From positions 26,523 through 90,522 of the forward strand of contig JABHLH010000004.1 of assembly GCA_018692925.1 (NCBI GenBank): DNA of 64,000 nucleotides. Direction: 5' to 3'. The notes under the pieces were generated by a model. That model did not search any database. It worked only from the letters and a program-made list of their open reading frames with translations, and was not told where the DNA came from. The first letter of the stretch is position 1. The number at the start of each line of letters is the position of its first letter. The DNA comes from an archaeon. Its GTDB lineage: Archaea; Nanobdellota; Nanobdellia; SCGC-AAA011-G17; GW2011-AR17. This document shows, one piece after another, positions 48,300-57,191 of the stretch. The translations under genes were made by a program, and so were the position numbers.

Positions 48300-48980
48300 T
48301 TATAAATTTAATGTTTCTTTAAGTTTTTTATATTTCTTATTATGTACAAAACCAATTCTATTAAAATAGTTCTTTCTAGCTTCTTTTTTATTAATAAAGA
48401 TAATATATACTTTTGAATGTTTCAAGTTTTTGGGTGTATATTGATAAGAACAATGTTCAATTTCTAATTCATTCAATAATTCTGAAATTTTATTCATTCC
48501 TTTTTCATTTATTGTTTGTAATTTAATACAATTCGGACCAACATAAGCTTCAGCTGAAAAAAATCCCGAAAGCCAATTTTCTTTTGCACCTTCTATTTTC
48601 CATAATTCTTCTGGAAGAGTCCATTCTTTTAAACCAAAATTTGATATTTCATTTAAATCTTCAATTATTGTTTTTGATCCTAATCTAACTGAAAAAAAGT
48701 TTTGTTTATTTTTTATTTGTGGTTTTTTATTATATAATTTTTGGATTATTTCGCAATATTTATCTAACATATATTTATCATCTGGAAAAAAATCTAGTTG
48801 ATAATGTATAGATTTTTTCTCATTTCTAATTTGTACACTTCCATCTCCAGCAAGTAAACCACATAATAAAGATTTTAGCAATAAGGATTTATTATCTGTA
48901 GGAATATTCCTTTTTTCTTTCTCAATTACTTTTTTCCATCTAGCTTGAGCTACCTTCTTATTTCTTTCAGAATAATCCAT
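48300..48980 (-). CDS. Free-standing LAGLIDADG homing endonuclease-like protein
   Basis: Motifs LLCGLLAGDGSV and WLSGFFSAEAYVG; next to tRNA-Ser. Confidence 0.8.
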   Translation of the reverse strand: MDYSERNKKVAQARWKKVIEKEKRNIPTDNKSLLLKSLLCGLLAGDGSVQIRNEKKSIHYQLDFFPDDKYMLDKYCEIIQKLYNKKPQIKNKQNFFSVRLGSKTIIEDLNEISNFGLKEWTLPEELWKIEGAKENWLSGFFSAEAYVGPNCIKLQTINEKGMNKISELLNELEIEHCSYQYTPKNLKHSKVYIIFINKKEARKNYFNRIGFVHNKKYKKLKETLNL

Positions 48981-49098
48981 TATATATTGATATTGTTAAA
49001 ATTTAAAAAGAATTATATAAAATTTCCGGAAATTTTTCAGATTTATCCAAATATTTATAAAATAGGAATAATTTTAATAGAAACTTAGGTGAAATTAA

Positions 49099-49416
49099 AT
49101 GTATACAAGAGAAGCAACAGGACAAAAAGTTAGATTTATTTACCAAGGTAAGAATGGTAGAGATCCTCAAAACTGTTTTGAAGATCTTAGTAAAGTTATT
49201 ATGCAAGAAATGAATGGTGGTATCACTATAGGTGTTCAGACTGTAATAGATAGAGAATCAGGTGTTTATAGTTATGATCATTTAAGGCTTGATGATCAAG
49301 GTCAAATAACTTTCAATTTTTATGATTCTGGTAGGGATTTGACAAAAAGAGCTAAATCTCGACTTGAAACCTTAGCAAATGAAAAATGTTTTAAAATTGA
49401 AGTGTTTGACAATTAA
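49099..49416 (+). CDS. Hypothetical protein
   Basis: 105 aa ORF with upstream promoter-like region. Confidence 0.5.
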   Translation: MYTREATGQKVRFIYQGKNGRDPQNCFEDLSKVIMQEMNGGITIGVQTVIDRESGVYSYDHLRLDDQGQITFNFYDSGRDLTKRAKSRLETLANEKCFKIEVFDN

Positions 49417-49459
49417 ACAAAAACTTTATAAAAGAATAAATTTATTTTTCTCTTGTTAT

Positions 49460-49562
49460 GCCCTTGTAGTGTAGTACGGTCAATTTAGGTATATTTTATA
49501 TCTAAGACTAGTCATTTCACCCTTTCGAGGTGAGGACCCGGGTTCAAATCCCGGCGGGGGCA
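49460..49562 (+). tRNA. tRNA-Glu(TTC) with 28-nt D-loop intron (about 49483..49510)
   Basis: GCCCTTG/CGGGGGC, TCACC-CTTTCGA-GGTGA anticodon arm, CCGGG-TTCAAAT-CCCGG. Intron after GGTCAA; BHB GGTC/GACT, bulges AA^T and AG^T, 9-bp intron helix TTAGGTATA/TATATCTAA. Confidence 0.92.
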
Positions 49563-49567
49563 CTTAA
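49551..49567 (+). repeat. attL core ccggcgggggcacttaa (within the tRNA-Glu 3' end)
   Basis: Exact 17-bp match to 62335..62351. Confidence 0.92.
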
Positions 49568-49585
49568 CTCTATGGGTATAACAAT
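49565..49585 (+). repeat. Left terminal inverted repeat TAACTCTATGGGTATAACAAT
   Basis: 19/21 match to reverse complement of 62309..62329. Confidence 0.8.
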
Positions 49586-49625
49586 CCCTTTTTAATATCT
49601 GAATATATTGAGAGATATTAAAGGG
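49586..49625 (+). promoter_or_regulatory. Stem-loop CCCTTTTTAATATCT-(12 nt)-AGATATTAAAGGG between attL and integrase
   Basis: 13 bp paired with 2-nt bulge. Confidence 0.7.
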
Positions 49626-49655
49626 TTTAAAAGAAACTATTTCTAAAGAATAAAT

Positions 49656-50888
49656 ATGGGATATGATGGAACAAGAATCTATTACAAAAGCAAAAAAAAC
49701 CAATTAGTAAGGGCCTTTGAAAAGGTAGACGAATCTGATATAACAGCAAACAATAAAAAGTTAATCAAAGAATTTTCTACAAATCTTTTATCAAGAGGTA
49801 GATCTGAACAAAGAGTTTCTAAATTAATTCATCAAGTTAAAGTTTTAGCTGAGGTTGCAGAAAATGATTTAGATCAACTAAATAAAAGGGATATAGAGCG
49901 AATACTCTGTTATATTGAGCAACAAAATAAGCATTCTGCGACAACTAAAGCCGATTACAAGAGAGCTTTAAAACAGTTTTATAAGTGGTTAGAAGAGGAC
50001 GATGATAGGTTGTTTAAAGCGGAGGAATTAGAGAGAATTAGGTTAACAAGATTTTATCAATATATTAAAAAGATTGAAAAGAAAGAACAGATTATACAAA
50101 TAGATCCAACAACAATTCTTACAGAAAAGGATATTGATAAGGTTGTAGAGGCAACTCCTAATTATAAAGAAAAAGCAATGATTAAATTTCTGCATGAAAG
50201 TGGAGCAAGAGTTGGTGAACTTCTTAATATGAAAGTTAAGGATATTGATTTTAAAGGGATGAATGCTAATATAATATTAGATGGTAAAACAGGTAAAAGA
50301 AAAATAACTTGTGTAACTTCAGTTCCTTACCTTGTAAGATATTTAGAGATTCATCCTTTTAAGGATAACCCTAATAGCTATTTTTGGTTAGGTGAAAATA
50401 CAAGAATGATGCATAAACCTATTAGATATATCGGTGCTAAAAAAATTATTGCTAAGTGTTTTAAGAAAGCTAATGTTAGTAAGAGACATAATCCTCATTG
50501 GTTTAGACATAGTAGAGCTTCCTTATTAGCTCCTGAGTTTCCAGAAGTAATGCTTTGTTCATATATGGGTTGGACACTGGGTTCTAAACAGGTTAGAAGA
50601 TATGTTCATTTGTCTAACAAACAATTAGAGCAGGCTTATATGAAAATGTATGGACTTCAAGACGAAAAAGAAGTAAGGAATCTACCATTAAAATGTGGTT
50701 GTGGTGTAATTAATGAAAAGAGTTCTAGATATTGTCATCAATGTAGCAGACCTTTGAATGTTCATGTGGCTCTACAAGATGAAGAGAAGAAAAGTATTGA
50801 GATGGATAAATCAATTAAATTTTTGATGGAGATTATGCAAGATCCTGAGTTGTATAAGAAGTTTCAGGAGTTTAAGGATCAAATTTAA
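49656..50888 (+). CDS. Tyrosine recombinase/integrase with C-terminal zinc ribbon
   Basis: ESGARVGELLNMKVKDI, HWFRHSRAS, VRRYVHLS (R..HxxR..Y); CGCGVINEKSSRYCHQCSRPL. Confidence 0.93.
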   Translation: MGYDGTRIYYKSKKNQLVRAFEKVDESDITANNKKLIKEFSTNLLSRGRSEQRVSKLIHQVKVLAEVAENDLDQLNKRDIERILCYIEQQNKHSATTKADYKRALKQFYKWLEEDDDRLFKAEELERIRLTRFYQYIKKIEKKEQIIQIDPTTILTEKDIDKVVEATPNYKEKAMIKFLHESGARVGELLNMKVKDIDFKGMNANIILDGKTGKRKITCVTSVPYLVRYLEIHPFKDNPNSYFWLGENTRMMHKPIRYIGAKKIIAKCFKKANVSKRHNPHWFRHSRASLLAPEFPEVMLCSYMGWTLGSKQVRRYVHLSNKQLEQAYMKMYGLQDEKEVRNLPLKCGCGVINEKSSRYCHQCSRPLNVHVALQDEEKKSIEMDKSIKFLMEIMQDPELYKKFQEFKDQI

Positions 50889-50926
50889 AGGAATATTTAT
50901 ATATACTTGTGGATATTTGTTATTTC

Positions 50927-51073
50927 ATGGGTTCAAAAAACATTACTTTACGTGTAAATTCTGAACTTTATGATAAATATAGAGACTTCTGCAAAAAGAA
51001 AGGTTGGATTCTCTCTAGACAGTTTGAACTGATGATGGAAGAACAACTAAAAAATAACGAGGGGAGTAAATGA
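50927..51073 (+). CDS. 48-aa ribbon-helix-helix-like protein (below ORF-track cutoff)
   Basis: MGSKNITLRVNSELYDKYRDFCKKKGWILSRQFELMMEEQLKNNEGSK; ATGA overlap with next gene. Confidence 0.7.
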   Translation: MGSKNITLRVNSELYDKYRDFCKKKGWILSRQFELMMEEQLKNNEGSK

Positions 51074-52920
51074 AGTTGTATATTCCTATTGAAGCGAAAG
51101 CCCACACTCCACCATACAAAATTCATAGATATTTTGCCAGGAGGCCTTGGAATGTATTTAGTCAGCTTCTAGATCTTTACAGTAATAAATCAGACATAGT
51201 GTTAGATCCATTCTGCGGAGGAGGGGTCACAATCTATGAAGGCTTGAAGAATGGAAGGAAGATGGTAGGATTTGACTTGAATCCATTATCAATTCTCATA
51301 GTAAAAAATATGATTAAAAAGGAAACGGATAATGATTCAATAAATCAAGCATATACAAAATTGAAAGAATACCTTGAATACTTGTACTCAGAATATCCTC
51401 AGATAAATATTTCCACAGATAAAAAAACCTTGAAACCTACATTAGCTGTTGAAGAATGGAATGAATTGGCTTCTGAAGCAGAATGTAATTTATGTGGGCA
51501 GAAAACAATACTCTCAAATGAACATAAAATAAAGAATGGGCGCTATAGGTGTCAGAATAAAAAATGTGAAGGAAACAAAGAGTATATTGAACCAAAAAAT
51601 TGTAAACGGGTGGGACAGATATATTTATCATCTTTCGCTAAATCACCAATTACCAAAAAATATTATGCTGTTAATTTTGATGATAAAAGACAAAAAGCCA
51701 TTCTCGATCATATCAAATTCCTAAATGCTGAAATAAAAAACAATCATATATCAATCCCGCAAGACAAAATACCTCTGAATTGGGACAGGCAGCATGAAGA
51801 TTTATTACATAGAAAAGGAATAATTCATTTTCAAGATTTTTTCACAAAACGTAATTTGTTGATCAATCTATTATTATTGAATAAAATTAATCAACTTGAA
51901 GTAGATGATAGTGTTCGAGAAATATTGAGAGTTACCTTTAGTAGTAGTTTGAGGGACACGAACATTATGTCCTTTACACACCAAGGGTGGCAATCAGGGA
52001 AACCAACCACTTGGTCTAAACATGCCTATTGGGTTCCTAATCAATTCTGTGAAGTTAACGTAATGGATGCTTTTAGAAAAGCATATTCAAGAGTTAAGAG
52101 TGCTTTAGAATTTAACTCAACATTTGATTATGAAGTGAATAATGTTAATGATTTCTCAGGTTTAAAAAAGGGTAATGTCCTATTACAATCAAATAGTATA
52201 GAGGATTCTAACATACCTAAAAACTCAGTCGATACAATAATTACAGATCCCCCCTATGGAAGCAATGTTCAATATTTGGAATTATCTCATTTTTGGTATC
52301 CTTGGAATAAGGACCTTTATGATAAAAAGAATGTAAATTTTACAAAGGAAGCAGTGTCAAATAGAAAAAAGAATTTTGAAGGATCAAAGGGATTAAAAGA
52401 ATATGAAAATAATTTATTCAGAGTTTTCAATAAATGTTTTGAAGTGCTAAAGCCTAATGGTTTAATGGTATTAACATTCAATAATAAAGATATTGGTGCC
52501 TGGTTAGCATTAATGATTTCCATTTTTAGATCTGGTTTCAAATTTAAAAAAGAAGGGTTATTCTTCCAATCAGGAGTTAAAAACTATAGACAAACAGCAC
52601 ATACAAAATATGAAGGCTCACCATATGGTGATTTCATTTATGTATTTGCAAAGGACGCTGAAGAAAACAAGAAGAAGTCTAATGAAACAGAAGAAGAATT
52701 TATTGAGAAGTTAGATTCATTATTCCTGAAGCATATTAATCCAGATAAGCTGAAAAAAGATCATAATAAGGTAATAAAAGAAATGGTTTTGGAAGTTATA
52801 CCTTTGGTATCTGACTTTGCAACCACTCTACCAACAAATGGGAAACATACGTTGTATGAAAAATATAAAAAAAATCATTTAGACAAGATTTATAGTGGGA
52901 AATATGGCAAGAACAAGTGA
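51070..52920 (+). CDS. DNA methyltransferase (DUF1156/COG1743-like) with zinc-ribbon insert
   Basis: LDPFCGGGVTIYEG motif I, TDPPYGSNVQY motif IV, CNLCGQ...CQNKKC. Confidence 0.85.
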   Translation: MKLYIPIEAKAHTPPYKIHRYFARRPWNVFSQLLDLYSNKSDIVLDPFCGGGVTIYEGLKNGRKMVGFDLNPLSILIVKNMIKKETDNDSINQAYTKLKEYLEYLYSEYPQINISTDKKTLKPTLAVEEWNELASEAECNLCGQKTILSNEHKIKNGRYRCQNKKCEGNKEYIEPKNCKRVGQIYLSSFAKSPITKKYYAVNFDDKRQKAILDHIKFLNAEIKNNHISIPQDKIPLNWDRQHEDLLHRKGIIHFQDFFTKRNLLINLLLLNKINQLEVDDSVREILRVTFSSSLRDTNIMSFTHQGWQSGKPTTWSKHAYWVPNQFCEVNVMDAFRKAYSRVKSALEFNSTFDYEVNNVNDFSGLKKGNVLLQSNSIEDSNIPKNSVDTIITDPPYGSNVQYLELSHFWYPWNKDLYDKKNVNFTKEAVSNRKKNFEGSKGLKEYENNLFRVFNKCFEVLKPNGLMVLTFNNKDIGAWLALMISIFRSGFKFKKEGLFFQSGVKNYRQTAHTKYEGSPYGDFIYVFAKDAEENKKKSNETEEEFIEKLDSLFLKHINPDKLKKDHNKVIKEMVLEVIPLVSDFATTLPTNGKHTLYEKYKKNHLDKIYSGKYGKNK

Positions 52921-54229
52921 AACAAAACTAGTAATTAATGAAGAACTGCATCAATCAGTTTTACCTAAATATCTAGATGTATTAAAAAGGTTGAAAGCAA
53001 AGTTTGAGGTAGTTCAAGATTCAGAATTTTCAAATTTAGTTAATTTCAAAACTAACAAGACTCAACCAATCCACAATTGGTTTGATTATAAACAAGGATA
53101 CGCCTCACTATTAATTAACAAAATAATTGAAAAAGAATCTCCCGGAAAAAATGAATTTGTATTAGATCCTTTTTGTGGCGTTGGTACCACTAATGTCGTA
53201 GCACAAAGTATGGGTTTCAAATCAATCGGGTTTGATATAAATCCTGTCGCTACACTTGCTTCAAAAGTTAAATGTGCAAATTATAGTGAGCAGGATATTG
53301 AGATGATTCAAAAAGAAATAAACGCATTTAGTCCTACTGCTACAAAAATAGTTCCACAATCACCTTTATTAGATAAATCATTTGACACAAAAACTTTTAA
53401 TCAATTAATGAAAATAAAAGGTTTCTATGAAAAAACATCTAATGAAAAGGTTAGTGATTTTCTCAAGCTTGCATATCTCTCAATTGTTGAGAATTGCTCA
53501 AATAGAATCAAGGATGGAAATGGAATAAAGATTGTAAAGAATAAAAAGTCCGTAGGAGATGTTTATGTTTATTATAAATCTAAAGTTGAAAATATGATTA
53601 AGGATATTGGGCTTTCGAAAGAACATCCAAATAGCATCATTATTAATGGGTCTATGTTGATTGATGAAGATTTCAAAAAGATCAAAAAGAAGCAAGCAGG
53701 CATAGTTATATTTTCTCCTCCATATGCAAATTGTTTTGATTATTGTGAAGTATACAAATTAGAACTTTGGATGGGGGATTTTGTACAGGCATATAGTGAT
53801 TTTTGGAATTATCGATCAATTGCAATGAGATCACATGTAAATTCTAAATTTGATCATAATATCAATAATCCTAATCAGTCTGTGGAAATAATATCTCAAT
53901 TAATTTCTACTTTTAATATATGGAATAAAAACATTCCAGACATGGTAAAAGGTTACTTTGATGATATGGAAGAAATGCTTTCAAGATTGAAGGCAGTTAT
54001 GACTCCAAAGTCTAAATGTTATATTGTTGTAGCTAATTCAGGGTATAGGGGAGTACTAGTACCCACAGATTTATTAATATCGGAGATAGCATCTAAGCTA
54101 GGCTTCGTAGTTGAAGAAGTTATCCATGCAAGAAAGATTCGAGCCTCATCTCAACAAATGAAAGAGCTTCATGGCGAATATGAAAATTTGATGAGAGAAA
54201 GTATTATCGTGATTAGAAATGAAATATAA
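52895..54229 (+). CDS. Second DNA methyltransferase (N4/N6 type)
   Basis: LDPFCGVGTTNVVAQ motif I, FSPPYANCFDY motif IV; alternative start 52904. Confidence 0.8.
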   Translation: MGNMARTSETKLVINEELHQSVLPKYLDVLKRLKAKFEVVQDSEFSNLVNFKTNKTQPIHNWFDYKQGYASLLINKIIEKESPGKNEFVLDPFCGVGTTNVVAQSMGFKSIGFDINPVATLASKVKCANYSEQDIEMIQKEINAFSPTATKIVPQSPLLDKSFDTKTFNQLMKIKGFYEKTSNEKVSDFLKLAYLSIVENCSNRIKDGNGIKIVKNKKSVGDVYVYYKSKVENMIKDIGLSKEHPNSIIINGSMLIDEDFKKIKKKQAGIVIFSPPYANCFDYCEVYKLELWMGDFVQAYSDFWNYRSIAMRSHVNSKFDHNINNPNQSVEIISQLISTFNIWNKNIPDMVKGYFDDMEEMLSRLKAVMTPKSKCYIVVANSGYRGVLVPTDLLISEIASKLGFVVEEVIHARKIRASSQQMKELHGEYENLMRESIIVIRNEI

Positions 54230-57089
54230 TAAGCTGTTACTGAGCAAGATAAAAACGTGGAAAGAGTTAGAGAAACAGATAGAAGCTTTACCTACCACTA
54301 AACAGAGAGGAGATGCTTTTGAAGAATTTGTGTTCGTATACTTTAATCTCCATAAAACTCTGTATCAGATTTCTGAAGTTTATATGGAAAAAAATATACC
54401 TCTGAAATATAAACGAAAATTTGAACTGGAAAAGAAAGATTGTGGAGTTGACGGATTAATAATTCATCGTGATGGATCAGCTACAGGTTATCAAGTTAAG
54501 TTTAGAACAGATAGAAAAAAATCATCATATGATGAATTGGCGAAGTTCTGGGCAGAAGCAAAAAAAACAGATAATCATTTGACTATTGCTAACTGTTATT
54601 CCCTCTCAAGGTTATGTGCTAAACATAAAAAACATTTAAGTGTACTCGTAGATGAATTTGATGCTTTAGGTCATGAATTTTATAGTGAATTTTATGATTT
54701 TGTCAATGCAAAACCAGTGAGGAAAAAAGTTTTTAGACCATTTAAATATCAACAAAGAATGATTGTAAACACACTAAAGGGTTTTAGTAAGAATGATAGG
54801 GGAAAGTTAATTGCTGCATGTGGAACTGGTAAAACATTTACTGCATTACGAATAACTGAGGCTATGAAAACCCGAACTGTTCTTTTTCTTGCGCCAAGTT
54901 TAGCTTTAATAAAGCAAACTTTAGAGTCTTGGTCTGAACAGAGTGTGACTGATTTTTCATATCTATGTGTATGCAGCGACAAATCTGTCTCTGATGAGGT
55001 GGATGATGGTGATATAACCTTGTCTGATTTCAACATTCCGGTAACGACATCATTAGATCACATCTCTGCATACTTGTCTCACTCATTTAAAGGAAAAAAA
55101 GTGATTTTCTCAACATATCAGTCATTAGATGTATTAGCAAAAGCTATGAAAAAAACTAAAGGATTTACTTTTGACCTTTCTATCTTCGATGAAGCACATA
55201 GAACTGCAGGTGCAAAAAATTCAGGATTATTTACATTGGGACTTGATGATAATCATATTAGAAGTAAAAAAAGACTATTTATGACTGCGACAGAAAGACT
55301 ACTAAGACCTTGGATTGTAAAGAAAGCTCAAGAGTACAATAGACTTGTATTTTCTATGGATGATGAATCATTATATGGTCCAGTTTTTGATAGATTTAAT
55401 TTTGGAGAAGCTATAGGTATGAATGTAATATCTGATTACAAAATTATTGTAGCGGGTGTTAAAGAAAAAGAAGTATATGACCTAATTAAAAATGACAAAT
55501 TATTAGTTGATATTAAAGAAGGAACAAAGGAATACTATTCCTATGCTCAGAACATATTCAGGCAAGTAATGTTGGTAAAAGCAATGAAAGAATTACCAAT
55601 AAAAAAAGCAGTTACTTTTCATAGTACAGTAAAAGGTGCAAACGCATTTATTGATGGGATTGGCGGGGACGATATTTCATTGAAAAAAATACTTGAACGA
55701 ATGTGGTCGGATTTAGGTGATAATGATTTTTATCTTGACCACATAAATGGAACCATGTCTGCTGGTGAGCGTAAAGAAATACTAGATTTATTTAAGGATT
55801 CTAAATATGGTGTAATCTCTAATGCGAGATGTTTGACAGAAGGAGTTGATGTTCCAATTATAGATAGTATCTATTTCGTTAATCCTAAAAGTTCATTGAT
55901 AGATATTGTTCAGGCTTGCGGAAGGGCACTAAGAAAACCAATTGGCACAACAGAGAAAACAGCATATTTCATTGTACCAATCTTGATACCAGAGGGTAAG
56001 GTAGAAGCAGAGATAGTAAATGAAGTAGATTTTGAGATGCTTCATAACTTGATACAATCTCTTCGAGATCAAGATCTCAGGTTAGCAGAATGGGTAAATA
56101 AAATTAACCTCCAAGCTTCAAAAGGTAAATCCCACAAATTCTCAAAGAATTCAGATTCACCAATTGTTTTGAAGATGCCAGAAAACATTGACATAAAGAA
56201 ATTTGAAGAAAAACTGTATATAAGAATTGCAGAAGTTAATGGTGAACCAACCAAGTTCACATACAAAACTAAAAAGTATGGTAAAAAAGAGAGAAAAAGC
56301 GACTATAAAAGAATATTCACCACCTTGGGAGATTATTCTGTCGAGTCGTATAAAGAAAATCTTGTATTGCCTACCTTGAAAAAATTCAAAACTAAAATAG
56401 CTACCTTGAGTATGGAAAATATAAAAATTAACCACAATAATGTTTCTCATACTAGAAGATTAGGACTAATTGAAAAAGAAGGAAAAGAATTCAAGTTAAC
56501 CCCTTTAGGAGTTCAATTATTTGAAGATAAATTATCTTTTGAACAAATCTTTAAAGGTCAAATGTTAAGATATTATTCAACTGTTAAAGAAGATGAAGGA
56601 AAACGGATACTCTTCCCATATAGAGCTTGTCTAAAAATATTATTGGATGTTAAATCTATAAATTATGTAGAATTTGTATTCGGACTTTATTCAATGATAG
56701 ACTATTCCGAAGAATCAATAGCAGAATCAATAGAGGGAATAAAATATTTGAGAGAGAAATATTCTAATTTAGAAATCTTGAATGAAAAGAATAAACCCAA
56801 AGTACTCAAAGAGTTGAATGATCATTTTGGAACAAATTTTAGTTTAACAGATATCTGGGAAAAGAAGACAACAATTAACAATCAGTTTATTTATTTTAGA
56901 AATCATCTTGCATTATTTGAAGATTGTATCAACTGCGATAGAAAATCCGCAGCTCTCAAGAAGAATGGTGAAAGTAAAATAGTAGCATTGTTGATGAGAG
57001 ATCAAGATTTTGAAAAAGAGTCTGATGAAACACAATTGAGAAGAGGTTATATAGAGAATATCGTGATTTTCATGTTATTCAAATTATAA
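54219..57089 (+). CDS. Restriction-type PD-(D/E)XK nuclease-SF2 helicase fusion
   Basis: N-terminal GDAFEEF...GVDGLIIHRDGSATGYQVKF; helicase ACGTGKTFTALR, FDEAHR, MTATER, QACGRALRKP. Confidence 0.85.
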   Translation: MKYNKLLLSKIKTWKELEKQIEALPTTKQRGDAFEEFVFVYFNLHKTLYQISEVYMEKNIPLKYKRKFELEKKDCGVDGLIIHRDGSATGYQVKFRTDRKKSSYDELAKFWAEAKKTDNHLTIANCYSLSRLCAKHKKHLSVLVDEFDALGHEFYSEFYDFVNAKPVRKKVFRPFKYQQRMIVNTLKGFSKNDRGKLIAACGTGKTFTALRITEAMKTRTVLFLAPSLALIKQTLESWSEQSVTDFSYLCVCSDKSVSDEVDDGDITLSDFNIPVTTSLDHISAYLSHSFKGKKVIFSTYQSLDVLAKAMKKTKGFTFDLSIFDEAHRTAGAKNSGLFTLGLDDNHIRSKKRLFMTATERLLRPWIVKKAQEYNRLVFSMDDESLYGPVFDRFNFGEAIGMNVISDYKIIVAGVKEKEVYDLIKNDKLLVDIKEGTKEYYSYAQNIFRQVMLVKAMKELPIKKAVTFHSTVKGANAFIDGIGGDDISLKKILERMWSDLGDNDFYLDHINGTMSAGERKEILDLFKDSKYGVISNARCLTEGVDVPIIDSIYFVNPKSSLIDIVQACGRALRKPIGTTEKTAYFIVPILIPEGKVEAEIVNEVDFEMLHNLIQSLRDQDLRLAEWVNKINLQASKGKSHKFSKNSDSPIVLKMPENIDIKKFEEKLYIRIAEVNGEPTKFTYKTKKYGKKERKSDYKRIFTTLGDYSVESYKENLVLPTLKKFKTKIATLSMENIKINHNNVSHTRRLGLIEKEGKEFKLTPLGVQLFEDKLSFEQIFKGQMLRYYSTVKEDEGKRILFPYRACLKILLDVKSINYVEFVFGLYSMIDYSEESIAESIEGIKYLREKYSNLEILNEKNKPKVLKELNDHFGTNFSLTDIWEKKTTINNQFIYFRNHLALFEDCINCDRKSAALKKNGESKIVALLMRDQDFEKESDETQLRRGYIENIVIFMLFKL

Positions 57090-57191
57090 AATGATATATA
57101 CATTTTCACTATCATGTTTGTCGTTATTGAAAGAATATCCTAGATTTTTTTGGATTATATGGGGAAGAACTTATTTGAAAAGGTATAATAA

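Noticed and set aside
50927-57089. Assigning the MTase/helicase genes to BREX or DISARM
   Set aside because: No PglZ, BrxC, DrmA or DUF1998-type genes were recognised nearby.
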